Of a stretch of DNA of 64,000 bases, positions 43,872 to 53,382 are shown in pieces. The stretch is from PSRI01 sp041484195. Its GTDB lineage: Bacteria > Bacteroidota > Bacteroidia > Chitinophagales > Chitinophagaceae. Below the pieces are notes generated by a model that searched no databases, had not been told where the DNA came from, and saw only the letters and a program-made list of their open reading frames with translations. Both the position numbers and the translations under genes were made by a program. How positions within the stretch are numbered: the stretch's first letter is position 1; the number at the start of each line of letters is the position of its first letter. Location of the stretch: positions 124,001 through 188,000 of the forward strand of contig JBGPHC010000004.1 in NCBI GenBank assembly GCA_041484195.1, given 5' to 3'.

Positions 43872-44876
43872 ATGCTGAATTTACAACAACGAATTCAAAT
43901 ATTGGCTGAATCAGGCAAATATATGCTGAGTGATGCGGAGCCCTGGAAACTAGCCCGGATGAGGGCATCAGAAAAGAATGCATGGTTCACCCCCGAATTC
44001 ATTGACAGCGCAGTAAGAAATATCGCCCTGCAATTCCTGGACGAAAAAAACCTGCGGATCTGGGCAGGAGACTATAACATCGCAGCCGAAAATCCAAGAC
44101 CAATCAATATCGGAATCGTGATGGCAGGCAATATTCCCCTGGTAGGTTATCATGATTTTTTATGCGCCTTCGTAAGCGGGGAAAAGCAAACCATAAAACT
44201 TTCCTCAAAGGATGATGTCCTGCTAGACCACCTGGTCTCGGTTATGATTTCCTTTGATGAAAGGGTTGCCGGATACCTTCAATTCGCGCCTATGCTAAAG
44301 GGTTGTGACGCTTATATTGCTACCGGCTCAAACAACTCGGCCAGATATTTTGATTATTATTTCAGGAAATACCCACATCTGATACGCCGTAACCGCAGCT
44401 CCATAGCGATTTTGGATGGAACTGAATACCCGGATGAATTGAGCCGGCTTGCCGACGACGTTTATATGTATTTCGGACTGGGTTGCAGGAATGTTACCAA
44501 GATCTATGTGCCCGACGGATACGATTTTCTACCCCTTCTCGATGCCTTTAGAAAATACGATTACGTGATTGAGAATCACAAATACAAGCATAACTACGAC
44601 TACAACCTCGCCATACATATTATAAACAGGGATTATTATATGAGCAATGGCTCCATCCTGCTGTTCGAAAACCCATCTATTTTCTCGCCCGTCTCCCAAT
44701 TGCATTTCGAATATTACCAGGATCCCCGAGAGATAAATTCCGGTCTCAATAGCCAGGACATCCAATGCATGGTGGGCCATGATTATCTGCCCTTTGGCCA
44801 TGCGCAGTCACCCAAATTGGAAGACTATGCCGACGGCCTGGACACTTTGAAATTCGTACTCGGCATTCAAAAATAA
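43872..44876 (+). CDS. LuxC-like acyl-CoA reductase
   Basis: The 334-residue protein is of the LuxC/acyl-CoA reductase family that reduces fatty acyl-CoA to aldehyde with NADPH. MAGNIPLVGYHDFLCAFVSG near residue 79 matches the family, and the catalytic Cys is in YFGLGCRNVTKIYVP near residue 202. Bacteroidota carry this gene without luciferase genes, so a role in lipid or aldehyde metabolism is more likely than light. It is divergent from the ferredoxin gene. Confidence 0.85.
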   Translation: MLNLQQRIQILAESGKYMLSDAEPWKLARMRASEKNAWFTPEFIDSAVRNIALQFLDEKNLRIWAGDYNIAAENPRPINIGIVMAGNIPLVGYHDFLCAFVSGEKQTIKLSSKDDVLLDHLVSVMISFDERVAGYLQFAPMLKGCDAYIATGSNNSARYFDYYFRKYPHLIRRNRSSIAILDGTEYPDELSRLADDVYMYFGLGCRNVTKIYVPDGYDFLPLLDAFRKYDYVIENHKYKHNYDYNLAIHIINRDYYMSNGSILLFENPSIFSPVSQLHFEYYQDPREINSGLNSQDIQCMVGHDYLPFGHAQSPKLEDYADGLDTLKFVLGIQK

Positions 44877-45284
44877 GAGCCTGGCCTGATCAGTTGAATT
44901 GATTCATGATAATGTTCCTGAAGGAGAATCTGAAATGCCTGGCGCGCTTCCGTGATCTAACAAATGGATCAAATTCCTGCAGGCTCCGGCAAGAGAGGCT
45001 GGAATGCTCATCCACACTGAATCTGGCAGGGCGGGCCGGGGCAAAAGCAGCCTTACCATTTGTAACACAATAACATTCCTTAACAATTTACTTAATCATT
45101 CTGTTGTAATTTTAATCTGATTTCTTAAATTACGAAGGTCTTCCTAATCATTTGTTAAACCGGCCATGGCCAATGTGACAATTTGTACGTTGAAAACTAA
45201 ATTGCAGGCAGAGGCATATTTTTTGCTTAATAACCCTGTCAGACTCAAATAAAATTATTCATTAAGATAAAATCCAGAAAAGCG
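44877..45284. other. Long leader region of degP
   Basis: The 408-bp gap has a GC-rich first half and an AT-rich second half. A 7-bp inverted repeat (GTAATTT 45106-45112, AAATTAC 45127-45133) lies about 150 bp before the degP ATG and could be an operator. No complete TTTG/TAnnTTTG promoter was found; TATTTTTTG near 45219 has one base too many. No ORF is supported. Confidence 0.4.
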
Positions 45285-46796
45285 ATGAAACTCAAACATG
45301 TGGTAATGACGGTCCTGATCAGCGCCGTCACATCATTTGGGGTGATGTATGGTTATAATCATTTCACTTCCAAACATATTGCCTTGCAAGAAGGGTTAAA
45401 AGTCCCTGCTAACTACGCGGGTATGTTTGACAGTAACAATAATAACAATGGTCCTGCCCCTGCTGATTTTGAACAGCCTGCCAAGACTGCTATTCCCGCC
45501 GTGGTGCATATCACCACTGTGATAGGAAAAGAGCAGGCCAGTAATAATCTTCCAAAGAAGAAAAATCCATTTGAGGGTCTGCTTCCTGACGATTTCTTCG
45601 ACGATTTCTTCGGAGGTCCCCAGGCGAGAACCATTCCGCAGAGAGCTTCCGGCTCTGGTGTGATCATCAGCGAAGATGGTTATATCGTGACCAATAATCA
45701 CGTCATTGACGAAGCCAACGAAATCAAAGTGACGCTGAATAATAAGAAATCATATGTTGCCAAAATAGTTGGAACTGATCCCAGCAGTGATCTTGCGGTT
45801 CTGAAGATTGATGCCAAGGCATTGCCCTTCATGCTCTATGGCAATTCAGATAATGTACAGGTAGGCCAATGGGTATTGGCAATCGGATATCCTCTCAATC
45901 TGGAAACCACGGTAACTGCCGGTATCATAAGCGCGAAAGGAAGGAACCTGGGTTTGAACCAGCAAAAAAGCGCCACACCCATCGAATCGTTTCTACAGAC
46001 AGACGCCGCGGTGAACCAGGGCAATAGTGGTGGCGCGCTTGTCAATACAAATGGCGAGCTGATCGGAATCAACTCCGCGATCGCCTCTCCAACTGGTTCC
46101 TATGCCGGTTATTCCTATGCCATACCCGTAAATATTGTAAAGAAAATTGTGAATGACCTGGTACAATTCGGAACAGTACAGAGAGCCTATCTGGGCATAT
46201 CCTATCTACCGGACTATGCTCCGGATTCAGAAAAAGAGAAAGTGGGATATAAAGATGGCATTGGAGTGTATGTGAGAGAAGCTGCAAAAGATGGAGCCGC
46301 TGCCGCTGCCGGAATCAAGGCCGGGGATTATATCACCCGCATCAATGGCGCCAAAGTTGTCAACGGTAATGAAATGGTAGAACAGATCGCGAGGTTAAAA
46401 CCCGGCGACAAGACATCCGTATCTTACCTGAGAGACGGAAAAGAATTATCTGCCAATGTAACCTTGAAAAATAAGACCGGGACCTACGACATAGTGAGGA
46501 CTTCTCCTCTCGATGAACTGGGAGCCGAATTCGTAACACTTGACAAGAAAAAATCTGCAGAATACGGTCAAGCAGGAGGCGTGCTCGTAAAGAAGATCGC
46601 CGGCAATGGATTAATAGATGAGCAGACCCGGATGCGTGATGGCTTTATTATCGTGCGCGTAAACGGCGATGAAGTGAAGAGTGTTGACGAATTGAAATCC
46701 GCCGTTCAAAAAGCCGGCAAGAACATAAGACTCGAAGGATTTTACCCCGGATATGAAGGCGTGTACACTTATGACCTGAGTAAAGACGGCCAGTAA
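45285..46796 (+). CDS. degP: Do-family periplasmic serine protease (DegP/HtrA)
   Basis: The 503-residue envelope protease and chaperone begins with an N-terminal hydrophobic segment (about residues 5-24), an uncleaved anchor or signal. The trypsin-like domain has the triad His in VTNNHVIDEAN (about 143), Asp in SSDLAVLKI (about 173) and Ser in QGNSGGALVN (about 250). Two PDZ domains follow, about 285-385 (AAAAAGIKAGDYITRING) and 405-495 (NGLIDEQTRMRDGFIIVRVNG). The linker before the protease domain is rich in Asn and Asp and contains a DDFFDDFFGG segment near 105. It is a single gene with a strong terminator after it. Confidence 0.95.
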   Translation: MKLKHVVMTVLISAVTSFGVMYGYNHFTSKHIALQEGLKVPANYAGMFDSNNNNNGPAPADFEQPAKTAIPAVVHITTVIGKEQASNNLPKKKNPFEGLLPDDFFDDFFGGPQARTIPQRASGSGVIISEDGYIVTNNHVIDEANEIKVTLNNKKSYVAKIVGTDPSSDLAVLKIDAKALPFMLYGNSDNVQVGQWVLAIGYPLNLETTVTAGIISAKGRNLGLNQQKSATPIESFLQTDAAVNQGNSGGALVNTNGELIGINSAIASPTGSYAGYSYAIPVNIVKKIVNDLVQFGTVQRAYLGISYLPDYAPDSEKEKVGYKDGIGVYVREAAKDGAAAAAGIKAGDYITRINGAKVVNGNEMVEQIARLKPGDKTSVSYLRDGKELSANVTLKNKTGTYDIVRTSPLDELGAEFVTLDKKKSAEYGQAGGVLVKKIAGNGLIDEQTRMRDGFIIVRVNGDEVKSVDELKSAVQKAGKNIRLEGFYPGYEGVYTYDLSKDGQ

Positions 46797-46812
46797 TAAT
46801 ATTCGAACCAGA

Positions 46813-46847
46813 AAAAAAGCCGGACTCGAATCGTCCGGCTTTTTTTA
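46813..46847. terminator. Bidirectional intrinsic terminator
   Basis: A perfect 8-bp stem AGCCGGAC / GTCCGGCT (46818-46825 with 46833-46840) has seven T on the plus side and seven A (T on the minus strand) before it. It lies between the convergent degP and GH13 genes and can stop both. Confidence 0.9.
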
Positions 46848-47001
46848 TTCTTGTATTCGATACTTCTTGCGAGTAGGATTATGATGCATATCAAAGGGGA
46901 TCTTTCTTTCTCCTTCGCCAAAAAAAATCCTGACTGTCTGGAAATTTGGCGCGAAGTTTTTTGAAGCTGCTATATTCCTGCTACATTTTCAAGGCCCGCA
47001 C

Positions 47002-48387
47002 TCATTTGAAATATACCTTGTATCCCCATTGGGGCAATTCAAATTGGGAATCAGGGCCGCAGACCTTTTTTTGACCGCTGAATAATTCCTTGAAATTACC
47101 CGAAATGCCCGCCTGCGATAAAACAAACTTACTTGGGTAAGGCGAGAGGTTGAGCAGGACCAATACTTCTTGCTCACCTTTTTTTCTCAGGAATGCCAGT
47201 ATGCCGCTGTCGGTAGAAATAGACAGGATAGTTGTCTCTACATTTTTGTCGGCTGCCGCAAGGGCCGGATGTGAGCTATGCAGAGATAATAGCTTGCGGT
47301 AGAATTCCTGTAGTTCAAATTTGCCGGTCCATGCTATCTGATCCTTGTCGAAGAATTTCAGTCTCTTGAGATTCGGCAATTCCTGCCCGCTGTAAACCAG
47401 TGGCACTCCTTTCCAGGTGCAACTGAACACGGCGAGGGCCTTTGCCATATCGCCATATTTTTCATATTCAGTACCGTTCCAGGTATTTTCATCATGGTTG
47501 GAAGTAAAAAACAATCCACTAGTTTCCGGGGGAAGGATTTCCTGGTATTTTTTCAAAACGTCCAGAAGCAGGCCAGGTTCGCGTTGCTTCTTGTAGAAAT
47601 CTTCAGTCTTGTGCATCCAGGTCCAGGTATATGCTACATCAAACACGTCCATATAATCAGGACTATCCAGGGGATCAAATTCGCCTAGCCAGAACAGTGG
47701 TTTGGGGCCATCCAACAGCGTCCTTGCCTTTTGCCAAAACACCAGTGGGACCCATGAAGCCAGGTCACAGCGGAATCCATCTATCTTACATTCCTTTACC
47801 CAGAATTGCATGGCGGTAATCATGTCTTTCACCATGGCGGGATTGTTGTAGTCCAATTCTATGATGTCTGCCATACCTGGCGCCAGCTTGAAGCCACCAC
47901 TGCTGTCTTTTTCGTAATAGTCGGGGTGCAATTTGGTCCAGACATGATCCCAGCCCGTATGATTAGCCACCCAGTCGATGATCACTTTGAATCCCATCGC
48001 ATGTGCTTCTACCACCAGATTCTTAAAATCATCCAGGGTTCCGAATTCGGGGTTGATGGCGGTATAATCGGAACAGGCATAATAACTTCCCAATGAGCCC
48101 AGCCTTTTTTCCTTTGAGATTGCCGTTATGGGCATGAACCAAATGGTTTCGACCCCCATTTTTTTCAACCTGGGCAATTGTTTCGCGAACGCATTAAAAC
48201 TCCCTTCAGGCGTGTACTGGCGAATATTCACCTCATACACATTTGTGTGATTTCGCCATCCTACTCTCTTAAAATTACTACTCATACTATTCCTTTGCCT
48301 GATTGGATTTTTTGAAATGACAAAACCGGTATCGATGCAGCTGAGAATTATGACGGCTGCTATTCCGATCATAAATTGCCGGGCCAT
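47002..48387 (-). CDS. GH13 alpha-amylase family enzyme
   Basis: The 461-residue glucan hydrolase or transferase has the catalytic residues of family 13: Asp in GFRCDLASWVP near residue 201, Glu in FWLGEFDPLDSPD near 238 and Asp in FTSNHDENTWNG near 301, plus IDWVANHTGWDH near 140. The first 30 residues form a hydrophobic export signal with a lipobox-like LSC, so the protein is probably periplasmic or a lipoprotein; an internal start at residue 35 would give a cytoplasmic form. A C-terminal beta domain ends the protein. The start choice is uncertain. Confidence 0.88.
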   Translation of the reverse strand: MARQFMIGIAAVIILSCIDTGFVISKNPIRQRNSMSSNFKRVGWRNHTNVYEVNIRQYTPEGSFNAFAKQLPRLKKMGVETIWFMPITAISKEKRLGSLGSYYACSDYTAINPEFGTLDDFKNLVVEAHAMGFKVIIDWVANHTGWDHVWTKLHPDYYEKDSSGGFKLAPGMADIIELDYNNPAMVKDMITAMQFWVKECKIDGFRCDLASWVPLVFWQKARTLLDGPKPLFWLGEFDPLDSPDYMDVFDVAYTWTWMHKTEDFYKKQREPGLLLDVLKKYQEILPPETSGLFFTSNHDENTWNGTEYEKYGDMAKALAVFSCTWKGVPLVYSGQELPNLKRLKFFDKDQIAWTGKFELQEFYRKLLSLHSSHPALAAADKNVETTILSISTDSGILAFLRKKGEQEVLVLLNLSPYPSKFVLSQAGISGNFKELFSGQKKVCGPDSQFELPQWGYKVYFK

Positions 48388-48481
48388 GATTTTTTGGAAA
48401 GATAAGTAAATATGAATTCAGAGCCACGCCGGGCTCTGCAGGCTCCGGTAAGGCCCTGCTGGCTTTTGACTGTGGGCTTCG

Positions 48482-48489
48482 TACCTTTG
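48482..48489 (+). promoter_or_regulatory. -7 box upstream of ispH
   Basis: TACCTTTG matches the TAnnTTTG element 19 bp before the ATG at 48509. The nearest TTTG is only 13 bp upstream, shorter than the usual 19-21, so the promoter is incomplete. Confidence 0.4.
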
Positions 48490-48508
48490 CACATCCCTAT
48501 TGAAGGTT

Positions 48509-49735
48509 ATGAAACAATTTAATGTTCCCATAATATATCGAAGTCCGTTGATTTCCGCAATCAAGCAAAGGCGGAAAATGGATGACAGGATGAAAAAAGA
48601 TTTCAGTCCCACCCTCTTGGATTTCGGTCCCTTGCAAATATATCTGGCCAGGCATTTCGGATTTTGCTATGGAGTGGAAAACGCAATCGAAATCGCCTTC
48701 CGAACTATCGAGGAAAATCCCGAACGCCGCATTTTTCTACTGAGTGAAATGATCCATAACCCGCATGTTAACGAAGACCTCCTGGAAAGAGGTGTTCATT
48801 TCCTGCAGGATACCAACGGCAGGCAACTGATCCCATTCGAAGAACTGAAGCGGGAAGATATTGTAATCATCCCCGCCTTTGGCACCACTTTAGACATTGA
48901 AGAAAAATTAAGAGGAGCCGGCCTGCAAATTGAAGAGTTCAATACCACTTGCCCATTTGTTGAAAAAGTTTGGAACCGCTCCGAACAAATAGCCAAAAGA
49001 GGATATAGCGTGATTGTTCATGGCAAGCCCAGGCATGAGGAAACCAGGGCCACTTTTTCTCATAGCGCGGTCAAGGCTCCCACGGTGATTGTGAATGATA
49101 TGAACGAGACAATCGAACTGGCCCGCTTTATTACCGGTGAACGACCTGCTCCGGATTTCTACCGCGAATTCAAGGGTCGCTATTCTGAAGGCTTTGACGC
49201 GGAACGCGACCTGCAATGCATCGGTGTGGTGAACCAGACCACCATGCTAGCGAGCGATACGCAGGCCATAGCAGACTATTTGAAGCAGGTGATGATGCAA
49301 CAATACCGCTTAAACGAAGATACTATCGGCGCCCGCTTTGCCGATACCAGGGACACTTTATGCTATGCCACCAATGATAATCAGACTTCGGTGACTGCCA
49401 TGCTGGATACGGAGGCAGATCTCGCGATTGTGATCGGGGGATACAATAGCTCCAATACTTCACATCTCGTGGAATTATGTGAAAACAGGCTGCCCACCTA
49501 TTTTATACGGAATGAAGACAAGATTTTATCCCGCCAGGAGATCCTGCATTATCATTTTAAGAACAAGGAAGAACGGGTCACACATGATTTCTTACCTTCC
49601 AAACCTGTTGCCAGGATCCTGATTACAAGCGGAGCTTCCTGTCCCGATGCTTTGGTGGAGGCAGTGATCAGCAAGCTGGCTTCCCTTTATGCGTTGGAGG
49701 AAAGGGTGGATGAAATGGTCAAGGCATTTCAATAA
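48509..49735 (+). CDS. ispH: 4-hydroxy-3-methylbut-2-enyl diphosphate reductase (IspH)
   Basis: The 408-residue 4Fe-4S enzyme is the last step of the MEP isoprenoid pathway, giving IPP and DMAPP. Cluster cysteines are in ARHFGFCYGVENAI near residue 49, TTCPFVEKVWNR near 149 and SGASCPDALVEAVI near 385. The protein is longer than the E. coli form (about 316) owing to a 20-30 residue N-extension and a central insert, as in many Bacteroidota. The ATG at 48509 is chosen because the extension (MKQFNVPIIYRSPLISAIK) looks conserved; a TTG 9 bp upstream is less likely. It is convergent with cmk. Confidence 0.93.
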   Translation: MKQFNVPIIYRSPLISAIKQRRKMDDRMKKDFSPTLLDFGPLQIYLARHFGFCYGVENAIEIAFRTIEENPERRIFLLSEMIHNPHVNEDLLERGVHFLQDTNGRQLIPFEELKREDIVIIPAFGTTLDIEEKLRGAGLQIEEFNTTCPFVEKVWNRSEQIAKRGYSVIVHGKPRHEETRATFSHSAVKAPTVIVNDMNETIELARFITGERPAPDFYREFKGRYSEGFDAERDLQCIGVVNQTTMLASDTQAIADYLKQVMMQQYRLNEDTIGARFADTRDTLCYATNDNQTSVTAMLDTEADLAIVIGGYNSSNTSHLVELCENRLPTYFIRNEDKILSRQEILHYHFKNKEERVTHDFLPSKPVARILITSGASCPDALVEAVISKLASLYALEERVDEMVKAFQ

Positions 49736-49751
49736 ATTCCGATATTATAAT

Positions 49752-50438
49752 TCAGGCTCCGAGCTTTTTTCGAGCGAGACCCAGGGTAAATTGCAGTTGT
49801 TCTTCCTTAGTCATATTTGAATTGTCCAATTCAATCGCGTCGGTTGCCATTCTCAGTGGGCTTACATCACGGTGAGAGTCGATATAATCCCTCATTTCAA
49901 CATTGGCCATTACTTCCTCAATGGTGATATTGGGATTCCTGGCAAACATTTCCTTGAATCTTCGCTCGACCCTCACTGTAATATCCGCCGTCATGAAGAT
50001 TTTCAATTCCGCCTTGGGAAATACTACGGTTCCAATATCCCTTCCGTCCATGACGATGCCTTTTAGCTTTCCCATTTTCCTTTGTTGGGCGACTGCAAAT
50101 GTCCTTACCGCTTTAACGGTTGCCACTTCGCTCACTTTTTCCGCAACCACCAGGTCGCGGATGACATATTCCACATTTTCACCGTTGAGGAAAATTTCTG
50201 ATCGCCGGGTTTCGGGATTGACTGAAAATTCCAATTCTATGTTCTTCAACGCTGCTCTTACCGCTCTTGGTTTTGTCCAGTCAATGTGGTTACGCAGAAA
50301 ATACAGAGTAATAGCGCGGTACATGGCACCGCTGTCAATATAAAGGTAATTCAACTCTTTGGCCAGATCCCGGGCCAAGGTGCTCTTGCCGCAGGAAGTC
50401 CAGCCGTCAATGGTTATGATAATTTTCTTGGCATTCAT
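49752..50438 (-). CDS. cmk: Cytidylate kinase
   Basis: The 228-residue enzyme phosphorylates CMP and dCMP with ATP in pyrimidine nucleotide synthesis. The P-loop reads TIDGWTSCGKSTLARDLA (usual GPAGSGKS is changed to GWTSCGKS), and the substrate site includes YIDSGAMYRAITLYFLR near residue 35 and GIVMDGRDIGTVVFPKAEL near 130. The ATG at 50436-50438 is preferred; the open frame has another ATG three codons upstream. It is convergent with ispH (16 bp between the stops). Confidence 0.93.
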   Translation of the reverse strand: MNAKKIIITIDGWTSCGKSTLARDLAKELNYLYIDSGAMYRAITLYFLRNHIDWTKPRAVRAALKNIELEFSVNPETRRSEIFLNGENVEYVIRDLVVAEKVSEVATVKAVRTFAVAQQRKMGKLKGIVMDGRDIGTVVFPKAELKIFMTADITVRVERRFKEMFARNPNITIEEVMANVEMRDYIDSHRDVSPLRMATDAIELDNSNMTKEEQLQFTLGLARKKLGA

Positions 50439-50568
50439 GGCAATCAAATGTCGCAGTAAAATTGAAACAAAAAAACAGGAAAAGCAACTTATGAATCATA
50501 AACCCTATGAACAAATCCGAATTTTTGGGGCAAAGAGAAAGCTCTTCAATCCCAGTCAGGTGAGTGCA

Positions 50569-50600
50569 TAAAAAAGCCGGCTTTTGAAAAGCCGGCTTTA
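50569..50600 (-). terminator. Intrinsic terminator of clpC
   Basis: A 9-bp stem (AAAGCCGGC 50573-50581 with GCCGGCTTT 50591-50599) is followed on the minus strand by a run of T. It lies 23 bp beyond the clpC stop. Confidence 0.85.
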
Positions 50601-50622
50601 AGAAAATATGATTAATGATCAA

Positions 50623-53157
50623 TTAAGCTTCTGATTTCTCTTTCCTGCTCCCTTCTTTCAAAGTGAATCTCAATTTTGAATTTTCTTTGTCGAGGTCGGC
50701 GATCATCACATCACCCACTTTGATGCTCATATTCAGGATTTCCTCGGCCAGGGGATCTTCCAGGTATTTCTGAATGGCCCGGTGCAAAGGACGTGCGCCA
50801 AATTGCTGGTCATATCCTTTTTCGGCAATAAAGCTCTTCGCTTCTTCTGTCAGTTCCAAGGAGAATCCCAGGTTATTCAGCCTCTTCATCACACCCTTCA
50901 TCAGTATATCAATGATCTGGAAGATATGTTCCCTCGTAAGGGTATTGAAGACCACTACATCGTCGATCCTATTGAGGAATTCGGGGCTGAATGTGCGCTT
51001 GAGCGCTTTTTCAATTACAGCCTTATTGTTTTCGTCGGTAGTTTGCTGCCTGGCCGCCGTGGCGAATCCAACGCCCTCACCAAAGTCCTTCAACTGGCGT
51101 ACACCGATATTGGAGGTCATAATGATCAGAGTGTTTTTGAAATCGACTTTCCTGCCAAGGCCGTCGGTTAACTGGCCATCGTCCAATACCTGCAAAAGGA
51201 TATTGTAAATGTCGGGGTGCGCTTTTTCAATTTCATCGAGCAGCACTACCGAATAAGGTTTACGTCTAACCTTTTCTGTTAGCTGGCCACCTTCTTCATA
51301 TCCCACGTATCCGGGAGGCGCGCCGATCAGACGGCTCACCGTGAATTTTTCCATGTATTCGCTCATGTCGATACGGATCAGGGAATCGTCTGAATCGAAC
51401 ATATACCTCGCCAGGGCCCTCGCCAATTCCGTTTTACCAACGCCGGTTGGTCCCAGGAAAATGAATGATCCAATGGGTTTCTTGGGATCTTTCAGGCCTA
51501 CGCGGTTACGCTGTATGGCCTTGACCACAACCTGAATGGCCTGCTCCTGTCCCACAACAGCGCTCTTGAGGTCATCAGCCATTCTCCTGAGTTTTTCCGT
51601 TTCTGCCTGGACCATTCTCTTCACGGGAATGCCCGTCATCATACTCACTACTTCGGCTATGGCTTCTTCGTCTATTGGATAGCGTTTGTGTTTACTTTCT
51701 TCTTCCCAATGCGCTTTGGCCTTTTCCAAATCTTCCTGCAGGCGTTTTTCGTTGTCCCGGAGTGAAGCGGCTTCTTCGAAACGCTGGCTTTTCACCACTT
51801 TGTTTTTTTCCTGTTTGATGTCCTCTATCTTTTTCTCCAGGTCAACGATCTCCGGGGGCACGTTAATATTCTTCAGATGCACCCTCGCTCCTACTTCATC
51901 CATCACATCAATCGCCTTGTCGGGCAGAAGCCTGTCAGTCACATAGCGATCGCTCAACTTCACGCAGGCGTCTATGGCTTCTTCGGAATAGGTGACATTA
52001 TGATATTCTTCGTATTTGGTTTTAATGTTCTGCAGGATCTGAATGGTTTCCTCCACGCTGGGAGGATCTACCATCACCTTCTGGAAACGGCGGTCGAGTG
52101 CTCCGTCCTTCTCGATATACATCCTGTATTCATCCAGGGTGGATGCACCGATGCATTGCAATTCTCCCCTGGCCAATGCCGGTTTGAATATGTTGGAAGC
52201 ATCGAGCGATCCGCTGGCGCCACCGGCACCCACGATTGTATGGATTTCATCAATGAACAGGATCACGTCGCGGTTTTTTTCCAGCTCATTCATGATGGCT
52301 TTCATTCTTTCTTCAAACTGCCCGCGATACTTGGTGCCTGCCACCAGCGCGGCAAGATCAAGTGACACCACGCGCTTATCAAATAGAACGCGTGACACTT
52401 TTCTCTGTACGATGCGTAGCGCCAGCCCTTCCACAATAGCGGTCTTACCAACTCCCGGTTCCCCGATAAGAATGGGGTTGTTCTTCTTACGCCGGGAGAG
52501 TATCTGAGAAACCCTTTCAATCTCTTCTTCTCTTCCTACAATCGGGTCGAGTGCGCCCATTTCTGCCAACCTCGTAATATCCCTGCCGAAATTATCCAGC
52601 ACCGGAGTCTTACTCTTGGCATTGCCGGATTGTCCTGATTTGGATTTTTGCTGATAGCTTTTTTTCTCTTCATCAAAATCATCATCAGGATCATCGGTGT
52701 ACTCGCTGCGCACATCATTACTCTTCACCATGCCTAATTCATTTCTAAATAGGTCGTAGTCCACGTCGAATTGATTTAGAATTTGTGTAGCAATATTTTC
52801 CTTGTTCTTGAGAATCGAAAGCATCAGGTGCTCCGTCTCAACCGTAGGGCTCTTCAGAGCCTTGGCCTCTAGCACGGTTACCCGAATCACTTTCTCCGCT
52901 TGCTTGGTTAAGGGTAAACTATTGATATTGGCAATATTCTTACCAGTCTTATCCTTTACTGCCAGCTCCACTTCCTTTCTCAACTCATACAAGTCCACGT
53001 TCAGGTTCTTCAAAATCTTCACCGCCATATTTTCACCTTCACGTATCAATCCCAACAGTAAATGCTCCGTACCAATAAAATCATTCCCTAGTCTCAAAGC
53101 CTCCTCCCTGCTAAACGAAATGATCTCTTTAACCTGGGCCGAAAAGTTATTATCCAT
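50623..53157 (-). CDS. clpC: ATP-dependent Clp protease ATPase ClpC
   Basis: The 844-residue Hsp100 unfoldase feeds substrates to ClpP and refolds aggregates. It has two Clp_N repeats (about residues 1-145, SREEALRLGNDFIGTEHLLLG), the first AAA module with GEPGVGKTAIVEGLALR near 230, a UVR/coiled-coil M domain near 440-480 (VVKSQRFEEAASLRDNEKRL), and the second AAA module with GPTGVGKTELARALARYMF near 568. UVR and two Clp_N repeats favour ClpC over ClpB. A ClpP-binding loop near GVGFATAAR is not certain. It is a single gene with its own terminator. Confidence 0.94.
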   Translation of the reverse strand: MDNNFSAQVKEIISFSREEALRLGNDFIGTEHLLLGLIREGENMAVKILKNLNVDLYELRKEVELAVKDKTGKNIANINSLPLTKQAEKVIRVTVLEAKALKSPTVETEHLMLSILKNKENIATQILNQFDVDYDLFRNELGMVKSNDVRSEYTDDPDDDFDEEKKSYQQKSKSGQSGNAKSKTPVLDNFGRDITRLAEMGALDPIVGREEEIERVSQILSRRKKNNPILIGEPGVGKTAIVEGLALRIVQRKVSRVLFDKRVVSLDLAALVAGTKYRGQFEERMKAIMNELEKNRDVILFIDEIHTIVGAGGASGSLDASNIFKPALARGELQCIGASTLDEYRMYIEKDGALDRRFQKVMVDPPSVEETIQILQNIKTKYEEYHNVTYSEEAIDACVKLSDRYVTDRLLPDKAIDVMDEVGARVHLKNINVPPEIVDLEKKIEDIKQEKNKVVKSQRFEEAASLRDNEKRLQEDLEKAKAHWEEESKHKRYPIDEEAIAEVVSMMTGIPVKRMVQAETEKLRRMADDLKSAVVGQEQAIQVVVKAIQRNRVGLKDPKKPIGSFIFLGPTGVGKTELARALARYMFDSDDSLIRIDMSEYMEKFTVSRLIGAPPGYVGYEEGGQLTEKVRRKPYSVVLLDEIEKAHPDIYNILLQVLDDGQLTDGLGRKVDFKNTLIIMTSNIGVRQLKDFGEGVGFATAARQQTTDENNKAVIEKALKRTFSPEFLNRIDDVVVFNTLTREHIFQIIDILMKGVMKRLNNLGFSLELTEEAKSFIAEKGYDQQFGARPLHRAIQKYLEDPLAEEILNMSIKVGDVMIADLDKENSKLRFTLKEGSRKEKSEA

Positions 53158-53172
53158 TTAAATTGAATTTAT

Positions 53173-53205
53173 TTTGACACAATACAATAATAACGAATAT
53201 TTTTG
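53173..53205 (+). promoter_or_regulatory. Promoter of the STAS gene
   Basis: TTTG (53173-53176) and TATTTTTG (53198-53205) are 21 bp apart, a good Bacteroidota promoter on the plus strand. It gives a leader of about 170 bases before the STAS ATG at 53383. Confidence 0.7.
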
Positions 53206-53382
53206 ACTTCTGATTACTAGAACATTGCAGGAGAGCATATTATTGTGTGGCTGGCAACAGTTTATCAACTAAGTTCCCGCCGGCCTCCATTCGTCCCCGT
53301 AAACCTGACCAACCGGCTTTTAAGCAGGTTGACATCCGGACTGAATCCTGCAAAAATCCAAATAAACATAGTCGCATCTCCC

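Noticed and set aside
43872..44876. Bioluminescence operon suggested by LuxC similarity
   Set aside because: No luxAB, luxD or luxE gene is present, and LuxC-like reductases are common in non-luminous Bacteroidota.
44977..48449. Shared 13-mer CTGCAGGCTCCGG at 44977 and 48436
   Set aside because: Several repeats of this length are expected by chance in 64 kb and the flanks do not match.
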